The position numbers and the translations under genes were made by a program. Shown here piece by piece: positions 25,292 to 33,379 of a stretch of 52,712 bases of DNA (position 1 is its first letter; each line of letters opens with the position of its first letter). Under the pieces are notes generated by a model that had not been told where the DNA came from, ran no database searches, and worked only from the letters and a program-made list of their open reading frames with translations. The DNA lies in NCBI GenBank assembly GCA_024695665.1, contig JAILHT010000156.1, forward strand, positions 1 through 52,712. Direction: 5' to 3'. This stretch comes from Lachnospiraceae bacterium. Lineage in GTDB: Bacteria > Bacillota > Clostridia > Lachnospirales > Lachnospiraceae.

Positions 25292-26650
25292 ATGTTGGCA
25301 TTTTTAGGTTTTGTAACCGTAATCGTTATGCTTGTTCTTGTAATGACAAAGAAAGCATCTCCGACGGTTGCACTCATAGGGGTACCTTTCATAACAGGTA
25401 TTATTTCATCTTTTTTCCGCGTAACTGATGCGGAAGCAGCACCGGGAGTTGTAGATGTCGGTGCAAATATCAAGGCACTCGGTGGATTCATAACAGGAAG
25501 TTCGGGAATCGGATCTGTAGCAGCTACAGGTGTTATGTTCATCTTCTCAATCCTGTTTTTCGGAGTCCTCACAGACGCAGGAACATTCAGACCGATCATT
25601 AAGAAGGTTCTTAAGCTCGTCGGAACAGATCCTGTAAAGATTGCAATCGGTACAGCAATACTTGCCATGATAGTACATCTTGACGGATCAGGAGCAGTTA
25701 CATTCCTTATCTGTGTACCGGCACTCGTTCCTCTTTATGATGCAGTAGGAATGAAGAGAACAACTCTTGCAACAATCGTTGCCATAGCAGCAGGTACAAT
25801 GAACATCATGCCATGGGGCGGCCCTACAATCAGAGCAGCAACAGATATGCAGGTTGATGTAATGGAGCTTTTCTCACCAATGATCGTTCCTGTAGTTGTA
25901 GGTCTTATCTGCGTTATCGCTTTTGCAGTTCTCATGGGACGTGCAGAAAAGAGAAGAATCGGAGATACAACTCTCGCTCAGGTTGCTGAGTACGAGATGG
26001 AACTCACAGACGAAGAGAAGGCTCTCGAGAGACCAAAGCTTTTCGTAGTAAACGTAATCCTTATCATCGCAGCTATCGCAGCACTTCTCAAATCAGGATT
26101 TGCTCCGGCTGTAGTATTTATGATTGCTTTTATAATCGCAATCGTTATAAATTATCCTGACGTAGCAGAGCAGAAAAAGAGAATCGATGCTCATGCAAAG
26201 TCAGCACTCATGATGGCTTCAGTTCTTTTTGCAGCAGGATGTTTCACAGGTATCATGAAAGAAACCGGAATGATCACAGAGATGGCAGGAGCGCTTTGCT
26301 CAATCATACCAAGTACACTCGGAAAATTCTTCCCGATTATCACCGGTGTGATCTCAATGCCTGCATCACTTCTCTTCGATCCGGATTCGTTCTACTATGG
26401 AGTACTTCCGGTACTTTCTAGCACTGCAGAAGGATTTGGAGTTGCAGGAATCAATGTTGCAAGAGCAGCTATACTTGGACAGATGACAACAGGTTTCCCT
26501 GTTTCACCACTCACACCTGCTACATTCCTTCTTGTAGGACTTGCAGGAGTTGACTTTGGTGATCATCAGAAACACACAATACCGTATGCTTTCGCACTTT
26601 CAATCATTATGCTTGTCGTATCCGTTGTGATCGGTTCGATAGCAATCTAA
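25292..26650 (+). CDS. CitMHS-family organic acid transporter
   Basis: The 452 aa protein has about 12 membrane helices and belongs to the CitMHS family (metal-citrate:H+ symporters such as Bacillus CitM/CitH). Family features seen are the start MLAFLGFVTVIVMLVL, the loop HLDGSGAVTFLICVPALVPLY, NIMPWGGPTIRAA, and the region LLFDPDSFYYGVLP. The true substrate in anaerobes is often another di- or hydroxy-carboxylate. It is the first gene of the sigma-54 operon and has AAAGGAGAG before its ATG. The codon choice is that of a strongly expressed gene. Confidence 0.9.
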   Translation: MLAFLGFVTVIVMLVLVMTKKASPTVALIGVPFITGIISSFFRVTDAEAAPGVVDVGANIKALGGFITGSSGIGSVAATGVMFIFSILFFGVLTDAGTFRPIIKKVLKLVGTDPVKIAIGTAILAMIVHLDGSGAVTFLICVPALVPLYDAVGMKRTTLATIVAIAAGTMNIMPWGGPTIRAATDMQVDVMELFSPMIVPVVVGLICVIAFAVLMGRAEKRRIGDTTLAQVAEYEMELTDEEKALERPKLFVVNVILIIAAIAALLKSGFAPAVVFMIAFIIAIVINYPDVAEQKKRIDAHAKSALMMASVLFAAGCFTGIMKETGMITEMAGALCSIIPSTLGKFFPIITGVISMPASLLFDPDSFYYGVLPVLSSTAEGFGVAGINVARAAILGQMTTGFPVSPLTPATFLLVGLAGVDFGDHQKHTIPYAFALSIIMLVVSVVIGSIAI

Positions 26651-26692
26651 GCGCGTATAAACATAAACATATAGCATTAGGAGGAGTAAACA

Positions 26693-28036
26693 ATGAAAAC
26701 AATCCGTATTGGTAGCGGAGCCGGATATGCGGGAGATCGTCTTGAGCCGGCACTTGAGCTTATCGAAAAAGGAAACATTCAGTACATCAGTTTTGAGTGT
26801 CTTGCAGAGAGAACAATTGCAATCGGTCAGCAGGCAAAACTCAAAGACCCTACAAAGGGATACAACGGACTTCTTGAGCACCGTATGACAAAAGCAATCC
26901 CTCTCGCTGCCAAAAAAGGCGTAAAGATCATCACAAACATGGGTTCAGCAAACCCTGAAGCAGCAGCTAAGGTTTGCGTGGATATCGCTAAGAAGGCAGG
27001 TCTTGACGGACTTAAGATCGCATGCGTACTTGGCGACGATCTTCTTCCACAGATCGACAAGTTTATGGATACAGAAGTTTGGGAAACAAAGAGACCGTTG
27101 AAGGAACTCGATGGAGAAATCGTTTCAGCAAACGCTTACATGGGTGTTGAAGGAATCATCAAAGCACTTGAAGGCGGAGCAGATATCGTTATCACAGGTC
27201 GTGTTTCAGATCCTGCAATCTTCATGGCACCACTCATCTATGAGTTCGGTTGGGCTATGGACGACTGGGACAAACTCGGAAAAGGAACAAACATCGGACA
27301 CCTTCTTGAGTGTGGAGCTCAGGTAACCGGTGGATACTACGCAGAGCCTACAAAGAAGGATGTACCTGGTGTAGGACATGTAGGATTCCCTATTATCGAG
27401 GTAAATGAAGCCGGAGAATATTTTGTTACAAAGGTTCCTGAGGCAGGCGGAATGGTTACGGTTGATACCTGTACAGAGCAGATGATCTACGAGATTCATG
27501 ATCCTAGCAAATACCTCACACCTGACGTAGTTGCAGATTTCTCAAAGGTTACATTCACTCAGATTGAGAAGGACAAAGTAAAAGTTGAAGGTGCAACAGG
27601 ACATCCAAAGACTGACACATTCAAATGTTCAGTTGGATACAAGGATTGCTTCATCGGAGACGGAGAGATCTCATACGGCGGACCGGGATGCGTTGCAAGA
27701 GGAAAACTTGCTCTTGATATCGTTAAGGAGAGACTTGAACTTGTAGCTCCAAACGCTTTTGATGAGCTCAAATTCGACATCATCGGATGCAACTCAATCT
27801 ACTGGAATCCTGATTTCAAATACAATGAGCCGAGCGAAGTTCGTGTTCGTGTAGCCGGACGTGCAAAGACAAAGGCAGTAGCAGACCTCGTTGCAAACGA
27901 AGTTGAAGCGCTTTACACAAACGGACCTGCAGGTGGATGCGGTGCGGTTAAGAGAACCAGAGAGATCGTATCTGTAGCATCTATACTTGTAGACAGAAAT
28001 CTTGTGACACCTACAGTAAAATTCTTTGAGGTGTAG
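26693..28036 (+). CDS. AtuA-family protein, N-terminal domain (DUF1446)
   Basis: The 447 aa protein begins RIGSGAGYAGDRLEPALELIE and carries ISFECLAERT and VITGRVSDPAIF, hallmarks of the AtuA/DUF1446 family named after acyclic terpene utilisation in Pseudomonas. The biochemical reaction of the family is not established to my knowledge. In aerobes the protein is about 590 aa with a small C-terminal domain; here that domain is a separate gene 15 nt downstream. Co-expression with a carboxylate carrier under a sigma-54 promoter suggests a step in hydroxy- or dicarboxylic acid fermentation. Confidence 0.88.
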   Translation: MKTIRIGSGAGYAGDRLEPALELIEKGNIQYISFECLAERTIAIGQQAKLKDPTKGYNGLLEHRMTKAIPLAAKKGVKIITNMGSANPEAAAKVCVDIAKKAGLDGLKIACVLGDDLLPQIDKFMDTEVWETKRPLKELDGEIVSANAYMGVEGIIKALEGGADIVITGRVSDPAIFMAPLIYEFGWAMDDWDKLGKGTNIGHLLECGAQVTGGYYAEPTKKDVPGVGHVGFPIIEVNEAGEYFVTKVPEAGGMVTVDTCTEQMIYEIHDPSKYLTPDVVADFSKVTFTQIEKDKVKVEGATGHPKTDTFKCSVGYKDCFIGDGEISYGGPGCVARGKLALDIVKERLELVAPNAFDELKFDIIGCNSIYWNPDFKYNEPSEVRVRVAGRAKTKAVADLVANEVEALYTNGPAGGCGAVKRTREIVSVASILVDRNLVTPTVKFFEV

Positions 28037-28051
28037 GAAGGAGATAAAAAA

Positions 28052-28351
28052 ATGAAATTGTGGGAAATTGCTCATTCACGTACAGGTGATAAAGGAAATA
28101 TATCAAATATCTCATTGATAGCATATGATGAGAAAGACTATAAACTTCTCGCTGAGAAGGTTACTCCTGAGAGAGTAAAAGAGCATTTTAAAGGAATAGT
28201 AAAGGGCGAGGTTGTCCGTTACGAACTTCCACAGCTCAAGGCAATGAACTTTGTTATGTATGATGCGCTTGGAGGAGGAGTTACAAGATCCCTCTCAGTG
28301 GATATGCACGGAAAAGGACTCAGCTCATACCTTTTGAATATGGACATTTAA
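28052..28351 (+). CDS. AtuA C-terminal domain protein (ferredoxin-like fold), separate subunit
   Basis: The 99 aa protein starts LWEIAHSRTGDKGNISNIS and ends with NFVMYDALGGGVTRSLSVD, both diagnostic of the small C-terminal AtuA domain. Its start has AAGGAGA 8 nt upstream. It is doubtless the partner of the 26693 product. Last gene of the operon; a strong hairpin follows at 28376. Confidence 0.9.
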   Translation: MKLWEIAHSRTGDKGNISNISLIAYDEKDYKLLAEKVTPERVKEHFKGIVKGEVVRYELPQLKAMNFVMYDALGGGVTRSLSVDMHGKGLSSYLLNMDI

Positions 28352-28375
28352 CATTTATCCCTTCACAGGATAAAA

Positions 28376-28398
28376 GGGGGACCGCAAAGCGGTTCCCC
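28376..28398 (+). terminator. Hairpin at the end of the CitMHS/AtuA operon
   Basis: GGGGGACCGC pairs with GCGGTTCCCC around AAA (one G-U pair). The stem is very strong although only AATAATAAAG follows, not a T-run, so it may act as a terminator or RNA 3'-end stabiliser. Confidence 0.55.
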
Positions 28399-28479
28399 AA
28401 TAATAAAGAAACTTGTAAACATATTATCGAATCTCCCTTCGAAGAAAACATGTAAAACAGTTTGACAGACAGTTGTGGG

Positions 28480-28499
28480 ATTGTACACTTTTGTACAAT
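28480..28499. promoter_or_regulatory. Perfect 8-bp-arm palindrome upstream of the EAL gene
   Basis: ATTGTACA at 28480-28487 and TGTACAAT at 28492-28499 flank CTTT. A TTGACA box lies just before at 28462-28467 but has no matched -10. The dyad looks like an operator. It lies in the 329-bp gene-free stretch 28352-28680. Confidence 0.45.
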
Positions 28500-28568
28500 T
28501 TTACAGCTGTTTTTTAATACAATTGTTTAAAAAGAATGAAAATGGTGGGAATAAATTGGAATCTGGGG

Positions 28569-28574
28569 TATAAT
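28569..28574 (+). promoter_or_regulatory. TATAAT -10 box for the EAL gene
   Basis: A perfect TATAAT preceded by TCTGGGG; no clear -35 at 17 bp. The resulting leader (about 28581-28680) contains several short complementary segments (CTATC/GATAG, GCGAT/ATCGC, ATAGC/GCTAT, ACCC/GGGT) and may fold, but I do not recognise a known riboswitch. Confidence 0.4.
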
Positions 28575-28680
28575 ACATTTACCTATCTAAAAATATCGGA
28601 TAGCGATGCCATTTTAAAGAAAATCGCATAGACGGACAGCTATACCCGGTTAGGGTTGATGAAAAAGGTGTGGAGGATTC

Positions 28681-30624
28681 ATGATCTGGTCCCTTGAGTA
28701 TGATATAAGTGCTTTTGCAGTATGTTTGCTGTTTGTTATCTATTATTACATAGGAAAGAATTTGCCTATTCGCAGGAACAGATTGTTTTTGGGACTGCTT
28801 GTGGTGCAACTTTGCTTTACCTTATCCGATATCGTGGCATCCGTAATCACATCTTATCCGGATGTTTTTTCCTACGAGATTATATATGCAATAAATATAA
28901 TCTATTATGTTCTTCTTGTTGTTTGCCCTGCTCTTTTTGCACTTTTTACTTTGTATGCGGTATATGGGGATAAGGTGTCGGACAAGCGCGCGTTTGCACT
29001 GATGATACCATCGATACCGTTTGTTTTGATTGCGCTTACGACTCCGTTAAATCACATGATTTTTGCTGTGGATAAGAACGGCGATTTTGTATATGAGATG
29101 ATGAGACCACTCCCTTATTACGAGACGTTGTTCTATATGTGCATTTCATCTGCGCTTGCAATCAGTAACTGCAAAAAAGTTTTGAGGCTCAGACAAAAAT
29201 ATGTGCTCCTTATCTATGCGGTTGCAACGATGGTCTGCCATACCATCCAGGTATATATAATGCCGTATAAACAGACTGTGTCGCTCGGGGTTGTGATCGG
29301 TATCACCGCCATTTTCCTTGCATTTCAAAATCCTGATTACTACAGGGAGAAGAGGACGGAACTGTACAACCTTAGGGGCATGCAGCTCTACGTGAACGAG
29401 GAATACTATTACGGACATCACAGACCGTTTTTGGGTTTTATCATCACGAATTTCAGTTACTTTGAGTTTGCCGACAGTGAATATTATGTTTACAATGTTT
29501 TGAGACATGTCGGACGTTTTTTAAAGAATTCATTTGGAAAAGATGTGCTGTTTTATTTTGAAAACGGTGTATTTATCATATTTTTGAATGAGTCAAAAGA
29601 TATCATAAAATGTAGGGATATCATAAGAAATCATTTTATGAAACCGTTTGAATTTGAGAATGGCTACATAAGCCTTGAGGTCAGTTTTTTTTATGCTGAT
29701 GGGGATATAGTCTTCAAAGGTTATGAGGACTTAAAAGATACCCTGCATGTTGCGATAGAGCAGTCGAGACAACTCTCCGGTGAGAAGACGATGCAGATTA
29801 CCGAGGAGACTCATATTGAGGCAGAGCGCAGGCTCGAGGTGGAAATGGCACTCAAATATGCGCTTGAAAATGATGAGAATCTTCTTGTTTATTATCAGCC
29901 GATTTTTTCAAATATAGAGAAAAAGATAGTTTCGGCGGAGGCGCTTGTAAGAATATACGATCCTGTTCACGACAAGATACTAATGCCGGATGAGTTTATT
30001 TACATAGCCGAGAGAAACGGATGTATAATGAAACTCGGAATGCTCGTTTTTGAAAAGACATGTAAGATGATAAAAGAGTTTGATATCGCAAGATTCGGAA
30101 TAAACAATGTCGAGGTGAATCTGTCCCCGAGACAGTGCATCTACAGAGGACTTGCGGAGGAACTTATAGAGGTCATGAACCGATACAGGATAGATCCGAA
30201 CATGATAGGTCTTGAGATAACGGAGACCGATTCCTCAGACAAATCAAATGTCTACAAAAATATCGAGGTGTTGAGGGAGTACGGCATAAAGTTTGCGCTT
30301 GACGACTACGGAACAGGCTACTCAAATCTGGTCAATATATTAAAGGTTCCGTTCAACGTGGTTAAGATAGACAAGTCGATATGCTGGGATTATTTCAGAG
30401 GCGGAAACAATCTTCTCCTTGAGGTAATACATCAGTTTCACAACAGAAACAAGATTATCATCGTTGAGGGAGTCGAGGACAAGGAGATGGCCGAAAAACT
30501 GGACGAACTCGGAGTTCAGTTTTCGCAGGGATTTTATTATGCAAAGCCGCTACCGCTTGACGACTTCATCAAGTTTTTGAAAGATTATCAAAAAGAATAC
30601 CGGAAAGAACAAAAGGAAGTATAA
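28681..30624 (+). CDS. Membrane EAL-domain cyclic-di-GMP phosphodiesterase with degenerate GGDEF
   Basis: The 647 aa protein has seven or eight N-terminal helices (about 8-215, histidine-kinase 7TM-like sensor), a divergent GGDEF-like region without a GGDEF motif (about 225-375) and a C-terminal EAL domain (about 395-640). EAL catalytic elements are all there: EALVR (420-424), Asn in VNLSP, Glu in EITETD, DDYGTG, Lys in VKIDKS, Glu in VEGVE and QGFYYAKP. It should linearise cyclic di-GMP in response to a signal at the membrane. GTGGAGGA precedes the ATG. The following HD gene starts 11 nt later. Confidence 0.92.
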   Translation: MIWSLEYDISAFAVCLLFVIYYYIGKNLPIRRNRLFLGLLVVQLCFTLSDIVASVITSYPDVFSYEIIYAINIIYYVLLVVCPALFALFTLYAVYGDKVSDKRAFALMIPSIPFVLIALTTPLNHMIFAVDKNGDFVYEMMRPLPYYETLFYMCISSALAISNCKKVLRLRQKYVLLIYAVATMVCHTIQVYIMPYKQTVSLGVVIGITAIFLAFQNPDYYREKRTELYNLRGMQLYVNEEYYYGHHRPFLGFIITNFSYFEFADSEYYVYNVLRHVGRFLKNSFGKDVLFYFENGVFIIFLNESKDIIKCRDIIRNHFMKPFEFENGYISLEVSFFYADGDIVFKGYEDLKDTLHVAIEQSRQLSGEKTMQITEETHIEAERRLEVEMALKYALENDENLLVYYQPIFSNIEKKIVSAEALVRIYDPVHDKILMPDEFIYIAERNGCIMKLGMLVFEKTCKMIKEFDIARFGINNVEVNLSPRQCIYRGLAEELIEVMNRYRIDPNMIGLEITETDSSDKSNVYKNIEVLREYGIKFALDDYGTGYSNLVNILKVPFNVVKIDKSICWDYFRGGNNLLLEVIHQFHNRNKIIIVEGVEDKEMAEKLDELGVQFSQGFYYAKPLPLDDFIKFLKDYQKEYRKEQKEV

Positions 30625-30635
30625 AACAGACAACA

Positions 30636-31220
30636 ATGGACGAGAGACTAAACAGACAACTGGATTTTGCACTTGAAATCGACAAGGAAAAAAATATTTT
30701 CAGACAGACACATCTTTCAAATCACGGAAGAAACGAAAACGATGCGGAACATGCCTGGCATATGGCAATCATGTCATATCTTTTGAAGGAGTACGCAAAC
30801 GAAAAAGTAGACATTGCAAGGGTAATGCTTATGTGCCTTATACATGACATAGTGGAGATTGATGCGGGCGATACTTACGCATATGACACGGAAGGCTTGA
30901 AAACACAAAAGGCAAGGGAAGATGCAGCGAAGGAGAGAATCTTTTCCCTGTTGCCGGAGGACCAGAAAGAAGAGTTGATCGCTCTTTTTGATGAGTTTGA
31001 GGCGAGCGAGACACCTGAGTCAAAGTTTGCTCATTCCATGGACAATCTTCAACCGCTTATCCTAAACAACAGCAACGGAGGGAGTGATTGGAGAGAGCAC
31101 AAGGTATCCGCCAAGGCTGTTTACGGCAGACAGGAAAAGACTAAACTTGGCTCCGAGAAACTGTACGAGATCACGGATGCTATTTTGCAGGAACATATCA
31201 AAAAGGGAAATCTGACATAA
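30636..31220 (+). CDS. HD-domain phosphohydrolase (YfbR/HDDC2-like nucleotidase)
   Basis: The 194 aa soluble protein has the HD metal motif: His39 in NDAEHAWHM, His70-Asp71 in MCLIHDIVEID and a later Asp in FAHSMDNLQPL. The pattern AEHAWHMA...LIHDIVEIDAGD is shared with the YfbR and HDDC2 families, which dephosphorylate deoxyribonucleoside 5'-monophosphates. AAAGGAAG, inside the end of the EAL gene, may serve as ribosome site. Substrate not proven. Confidence 0.85.
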   Translation: MDERLNRQLDFALEIDKEKNIFRQTHLSNHGRNENDAEHAWHMAIMSYLLKEYANEKVDIARVMLMCLIHDIVEIDAGDTYAYDTEGLKTQKAREDAAKERIFSLLPEDQKEELIALFDEFEASETPESKFAHSMDNLQPLILNNSNGGSDWREHKVSAKAVYGRQEKTKLGSEKLYEITDAILQEHIKKGNLT

Positions 31221-31243
31221 GCTTGAAAAGTGAGGAGACCAAA

Positions 31244-31846
31244 ATGTATAAAATTAAAGATTTTACCGGTGTCAATACGAATATTACAGAAGTTAATCTG
31301 GATGGAGAAAAGGTGTTTCGTGTTGTAAAGGCTGACAAGATCAATCTCTATGATGAAAATACCTATGCAAGACTTTCTGAATTTGATTTTTCAGATGGTG
31401 TTATAGAGCTTGATATGTTGAGCAGACTGCTTCCCGATGCTCCGGATTTTGCAAGGGGGTTTATAGGGATTGCATACAGAATAAAAGATGATGACTCGGA
31501 GTTTGAGTCGTTTTATGTGAGACCTACAAACGGAATGACGGACGATCCGGTCAGGAAATCACACGGGTGTCAGTATTTCTCGTATCCGGGGTATACATTT
31601 GCCTATTTCAGAGAATTTAAAATAACGGATTTTGAGGCTCCGATAGACTTCGGCCTGGATGAGTGGATTCATCTCAAGGCAGTCATTGAAGGAGAGAGCG
31701 CAAAGTTTTATCTGAACAATAAGAGCGAGCCATATCTTGAAGTGGAACATATGAAACACGGGAAAGATGCAAAAGGTGCTGTCGGAATATTTGTGGACAT
31801 AGGAACGGAAGCATTTGTCAAAAATCTAAAGATAGAAAAAAGATAG
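31244..31846 (+). CDS. LamG/DUF1080-like beta-sandwich protein of unknown function
   Basis: The ATG at 31244 with GTGAGGAG upstream is preferred over a TTG seven codons earlier. The 200 aa protein has no signal peptide and is rich in beta-strand patterns: FDFSDGVIELDML, FIGIAYRI, WIHLKAVIEGESAKFYLNN and GAVGIFVDIGTEAFVKNLKI. This is the layout of the concanavalin-like fold seen in DUF1080/3-keto-disaccharide hydrolase and LamG domains. Being cytoplasmic it may bind a sugar or a protein rather than digest polymers. Followed by a strong bidirectional terminator. Confidence 0.65.
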   Translation: MYKIKDFTGVNTNITEVNLDGEKVFRVVKADKINLYDENTYARLSEFDFSDGVIELDMLSRLLPDAPDFARGFIGIAYRIKDDDSEFESFYVRPTNGMTDDPVRKSHGCQYFSYPGYTFAYFREFKITDFEAPIDFGLDEWIHLKAVIEGESAKFYLNNKSEPYLEVEHMKHGKDAKGAVGIFVDIGTEAFVKNLKIEKR

Positions 31847-31852
31847 TAGAGA

Positions 31853-31888
31853 GCAAAAAAAGATCGGCACAGGATGCCGATCTTTTTT
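31853..31888. terminator. Bidirectional terminator between the lectin-like gene and rpoN
   Basis: AGATCGGCA and TGCCGATCT form a perfect stem around CAGGA, with an A-run on the left and a T-run on the right. It can stop transcription from both converging genes. Confidence 0.88.
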
Positions 31889-31904
31889 GTATTTTATCTT
31901 GAGA

Positions 31905-33371
31905 TCATCTCAGAACTTTACGCCCGCTCTTGTCCGGAATGCCCATTATACCGCGGTACTTGTTTACGGTTCGCCTTGAGATGTCTATTCCCGCTTCAGC
32001 CATCTTCTCAGAAATCTTCTGGTCGCTCAAAGGTTTCTTTTTGTCTTCCTCCTCTATGATTTTTTTGAGGAGGGCTTTGGCGGCATCTCCCGAGATATCT
32101 GAAGGAGTACCGGCTTCGGATGCGTCGCTGTTATTTGAATAAGAATTAGCGGCAGAAGCATTCGAAGCAGATACTTTTGAAACAGATATGGCCGGTGATG
32201 CGAGAAAATAGTTTAACGGAAAAACTCCCCAGATGCACTGGAGGTATTTGCCGTTTAAAGCTCTGCTCACGGTTGATTCGTGCACATCAATTTTCATGGC
32301 GAGGTCTTTGAGTCGCATCGGTTTTATATTTCCGGGTCCGTGTAGGAAGAAATCTTTTTGCCATGCGACAAGCTCACGCGCAACCTTTGAGAGGGTTTCG
32401 CTTCGCATATGAATATTTGATTTGAGGTTTTCGGCCTCGTTTATCTTTGCCTTAAGGTAGTCTTTTACATCCGCGTCCTTCGATTCGGCGAGAAGATTTT
32501 TGTATTCCACGCTTATATTTATCGCCGGGAAACGGTACTCGTTTATTAGAATCTCAAAATTTGATTCGGTTTTGACGACGTAGATATCCGGCGAGATGTA
32601 TTTAAGCTGCTCCCTGGAAGAAAAATGAGAGCCCGGTTTTGGATTCAAAGTCTTTATTATGTCGCAGGCGTCGAGGACTTCATCGGTAGTTTTCTTGAGT
32701 TTTCTTGCAATCACATCGATATGATTTTTTGCGATGTCCTCGAGATAATCCTCGACAATGGCAAGCGCAAGAGCATCAGTGTTATGCATGCGAAGAAGCT
32801 GGATCTTTAAGCACTCGGAGAGATCCTTGGCGCCGACACCGGCAGGGTCAAGGGCTTTTACATCTTTTATCAAAGTTTCAACTATTCTGACCGGAACGGA
32901 AAAATAAGTCGCTATCGACGCGGCAGAATCGGTGAGATATCCTCTGTCATCGAGCGAGTTTAAAATATATTCAAGGATTGCCTGCTCAAATTTTGAATAG
33001 TCCTTAAGCATAAGCTGCGCTTTGAGATAGTCGGCGAGAGTCTCCTCGGTGATGTCCGATGCGGTATAAGCCTCGAAGGTGTTTGAGTCCCTGTCCTCAT
33101 CATAGTAAACCTTGTTCTGAAGATCGGTGGATTCGAGCCAGTCGAGTTTTCGCATTATGTCGGTATGCTTGTACACATCTTTGCTGTTGTCTGATTCATA
33201 AGAAAAAGCACTGTCCTCGTGCGGAGTCTGAAGCTCTATTACAGGATTCTCAAGGGAAGCATTTTGTATGTAGGCTTCAAGCTCTTGTGTGCTCATCTGT
33301 AAGATGTTCAATGTTTGAAGCATGCGTTGTGATAATGCCTGTTTTTGCTTTAACTCCAGTGACAGTGCCAT
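31905..33371 (-). CDS. rpoN: RNA polymerase sigma-54 factor RpoN
   Basis: The 488 aa protein starts with the glutamine-rich region I LELKQKQALSQRMLQTLNILQMS that contacts activators, followed by the core-binding domain (about 100-290), the DNA-binding HTH (KDLAMKIDVHESTVSRAL) and the C-terminal RpoN box SRRTVNKYRGIMGIP (consensus ARRTVAKYRE), which reads the -24 element. Between HTH and RpoN box an insert of Ser/Ala/Asn (about residues 395-430, SVSKVSASNASAANSYSNN) is longer than usual and low in complexity. It is the sigma factor needed for the promoters at 16290 and 25218. It lies 8 nt after the unknown gene at 33380-34342. Confidence 0.96.
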   Translation of the reverse strand: MALSLELKQKQALSQRMLQTLNILQMSTQELEAYIQNASLENPVIELQTPHEDSAFSYESDNSKDVYKHTDIMRKLDWLESTDLQNKVYYDEDRDSNTFEAYTASDITEETLADYLKAQLMLKDYSKFEQAILEYILNSLDDRGYLTDSAASIATYFSVPVRIVETLIKDVKALDPAGVGAKDLSECLKIQLLRMHNTDALALAIVEDYLEDIAKNHIDVIARKLKKTTDEVLDACDIIKTLNPKPGSHFSSREQLKYISPDIYVVKTESNFEILINEYRFPAINISVEYKNLLAESKDADVKDYLKAKINEAENLKSNIHMRSETLSKVARELVAWQKDFFLHGPGNIKPMRLKDLAMKIDVHESTVSRALNGKYLQCIWGVFPLNYFLASPAISVSKVSASNASAANSYSNNSDASEAGTPSDISGDAAKALLKKIIEEEDKKKPLSDQKISEKMAEAGIDISRRTVNKYRGIMGIPDKSGRKVLR

Positions 33372-33379
33372 TTAAAAAA

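Noticed and set aside
28575-28680. Cyclic-di-GMP-I (GEMM) riboswitch upstream of the EAL gene
   Set aside because: Some fragments (GACGGACAGCTAT, GGTTAGGG) recall the GEMM core, but the expected GACGCAAAGC and its partner segments are not there, so no call was made.
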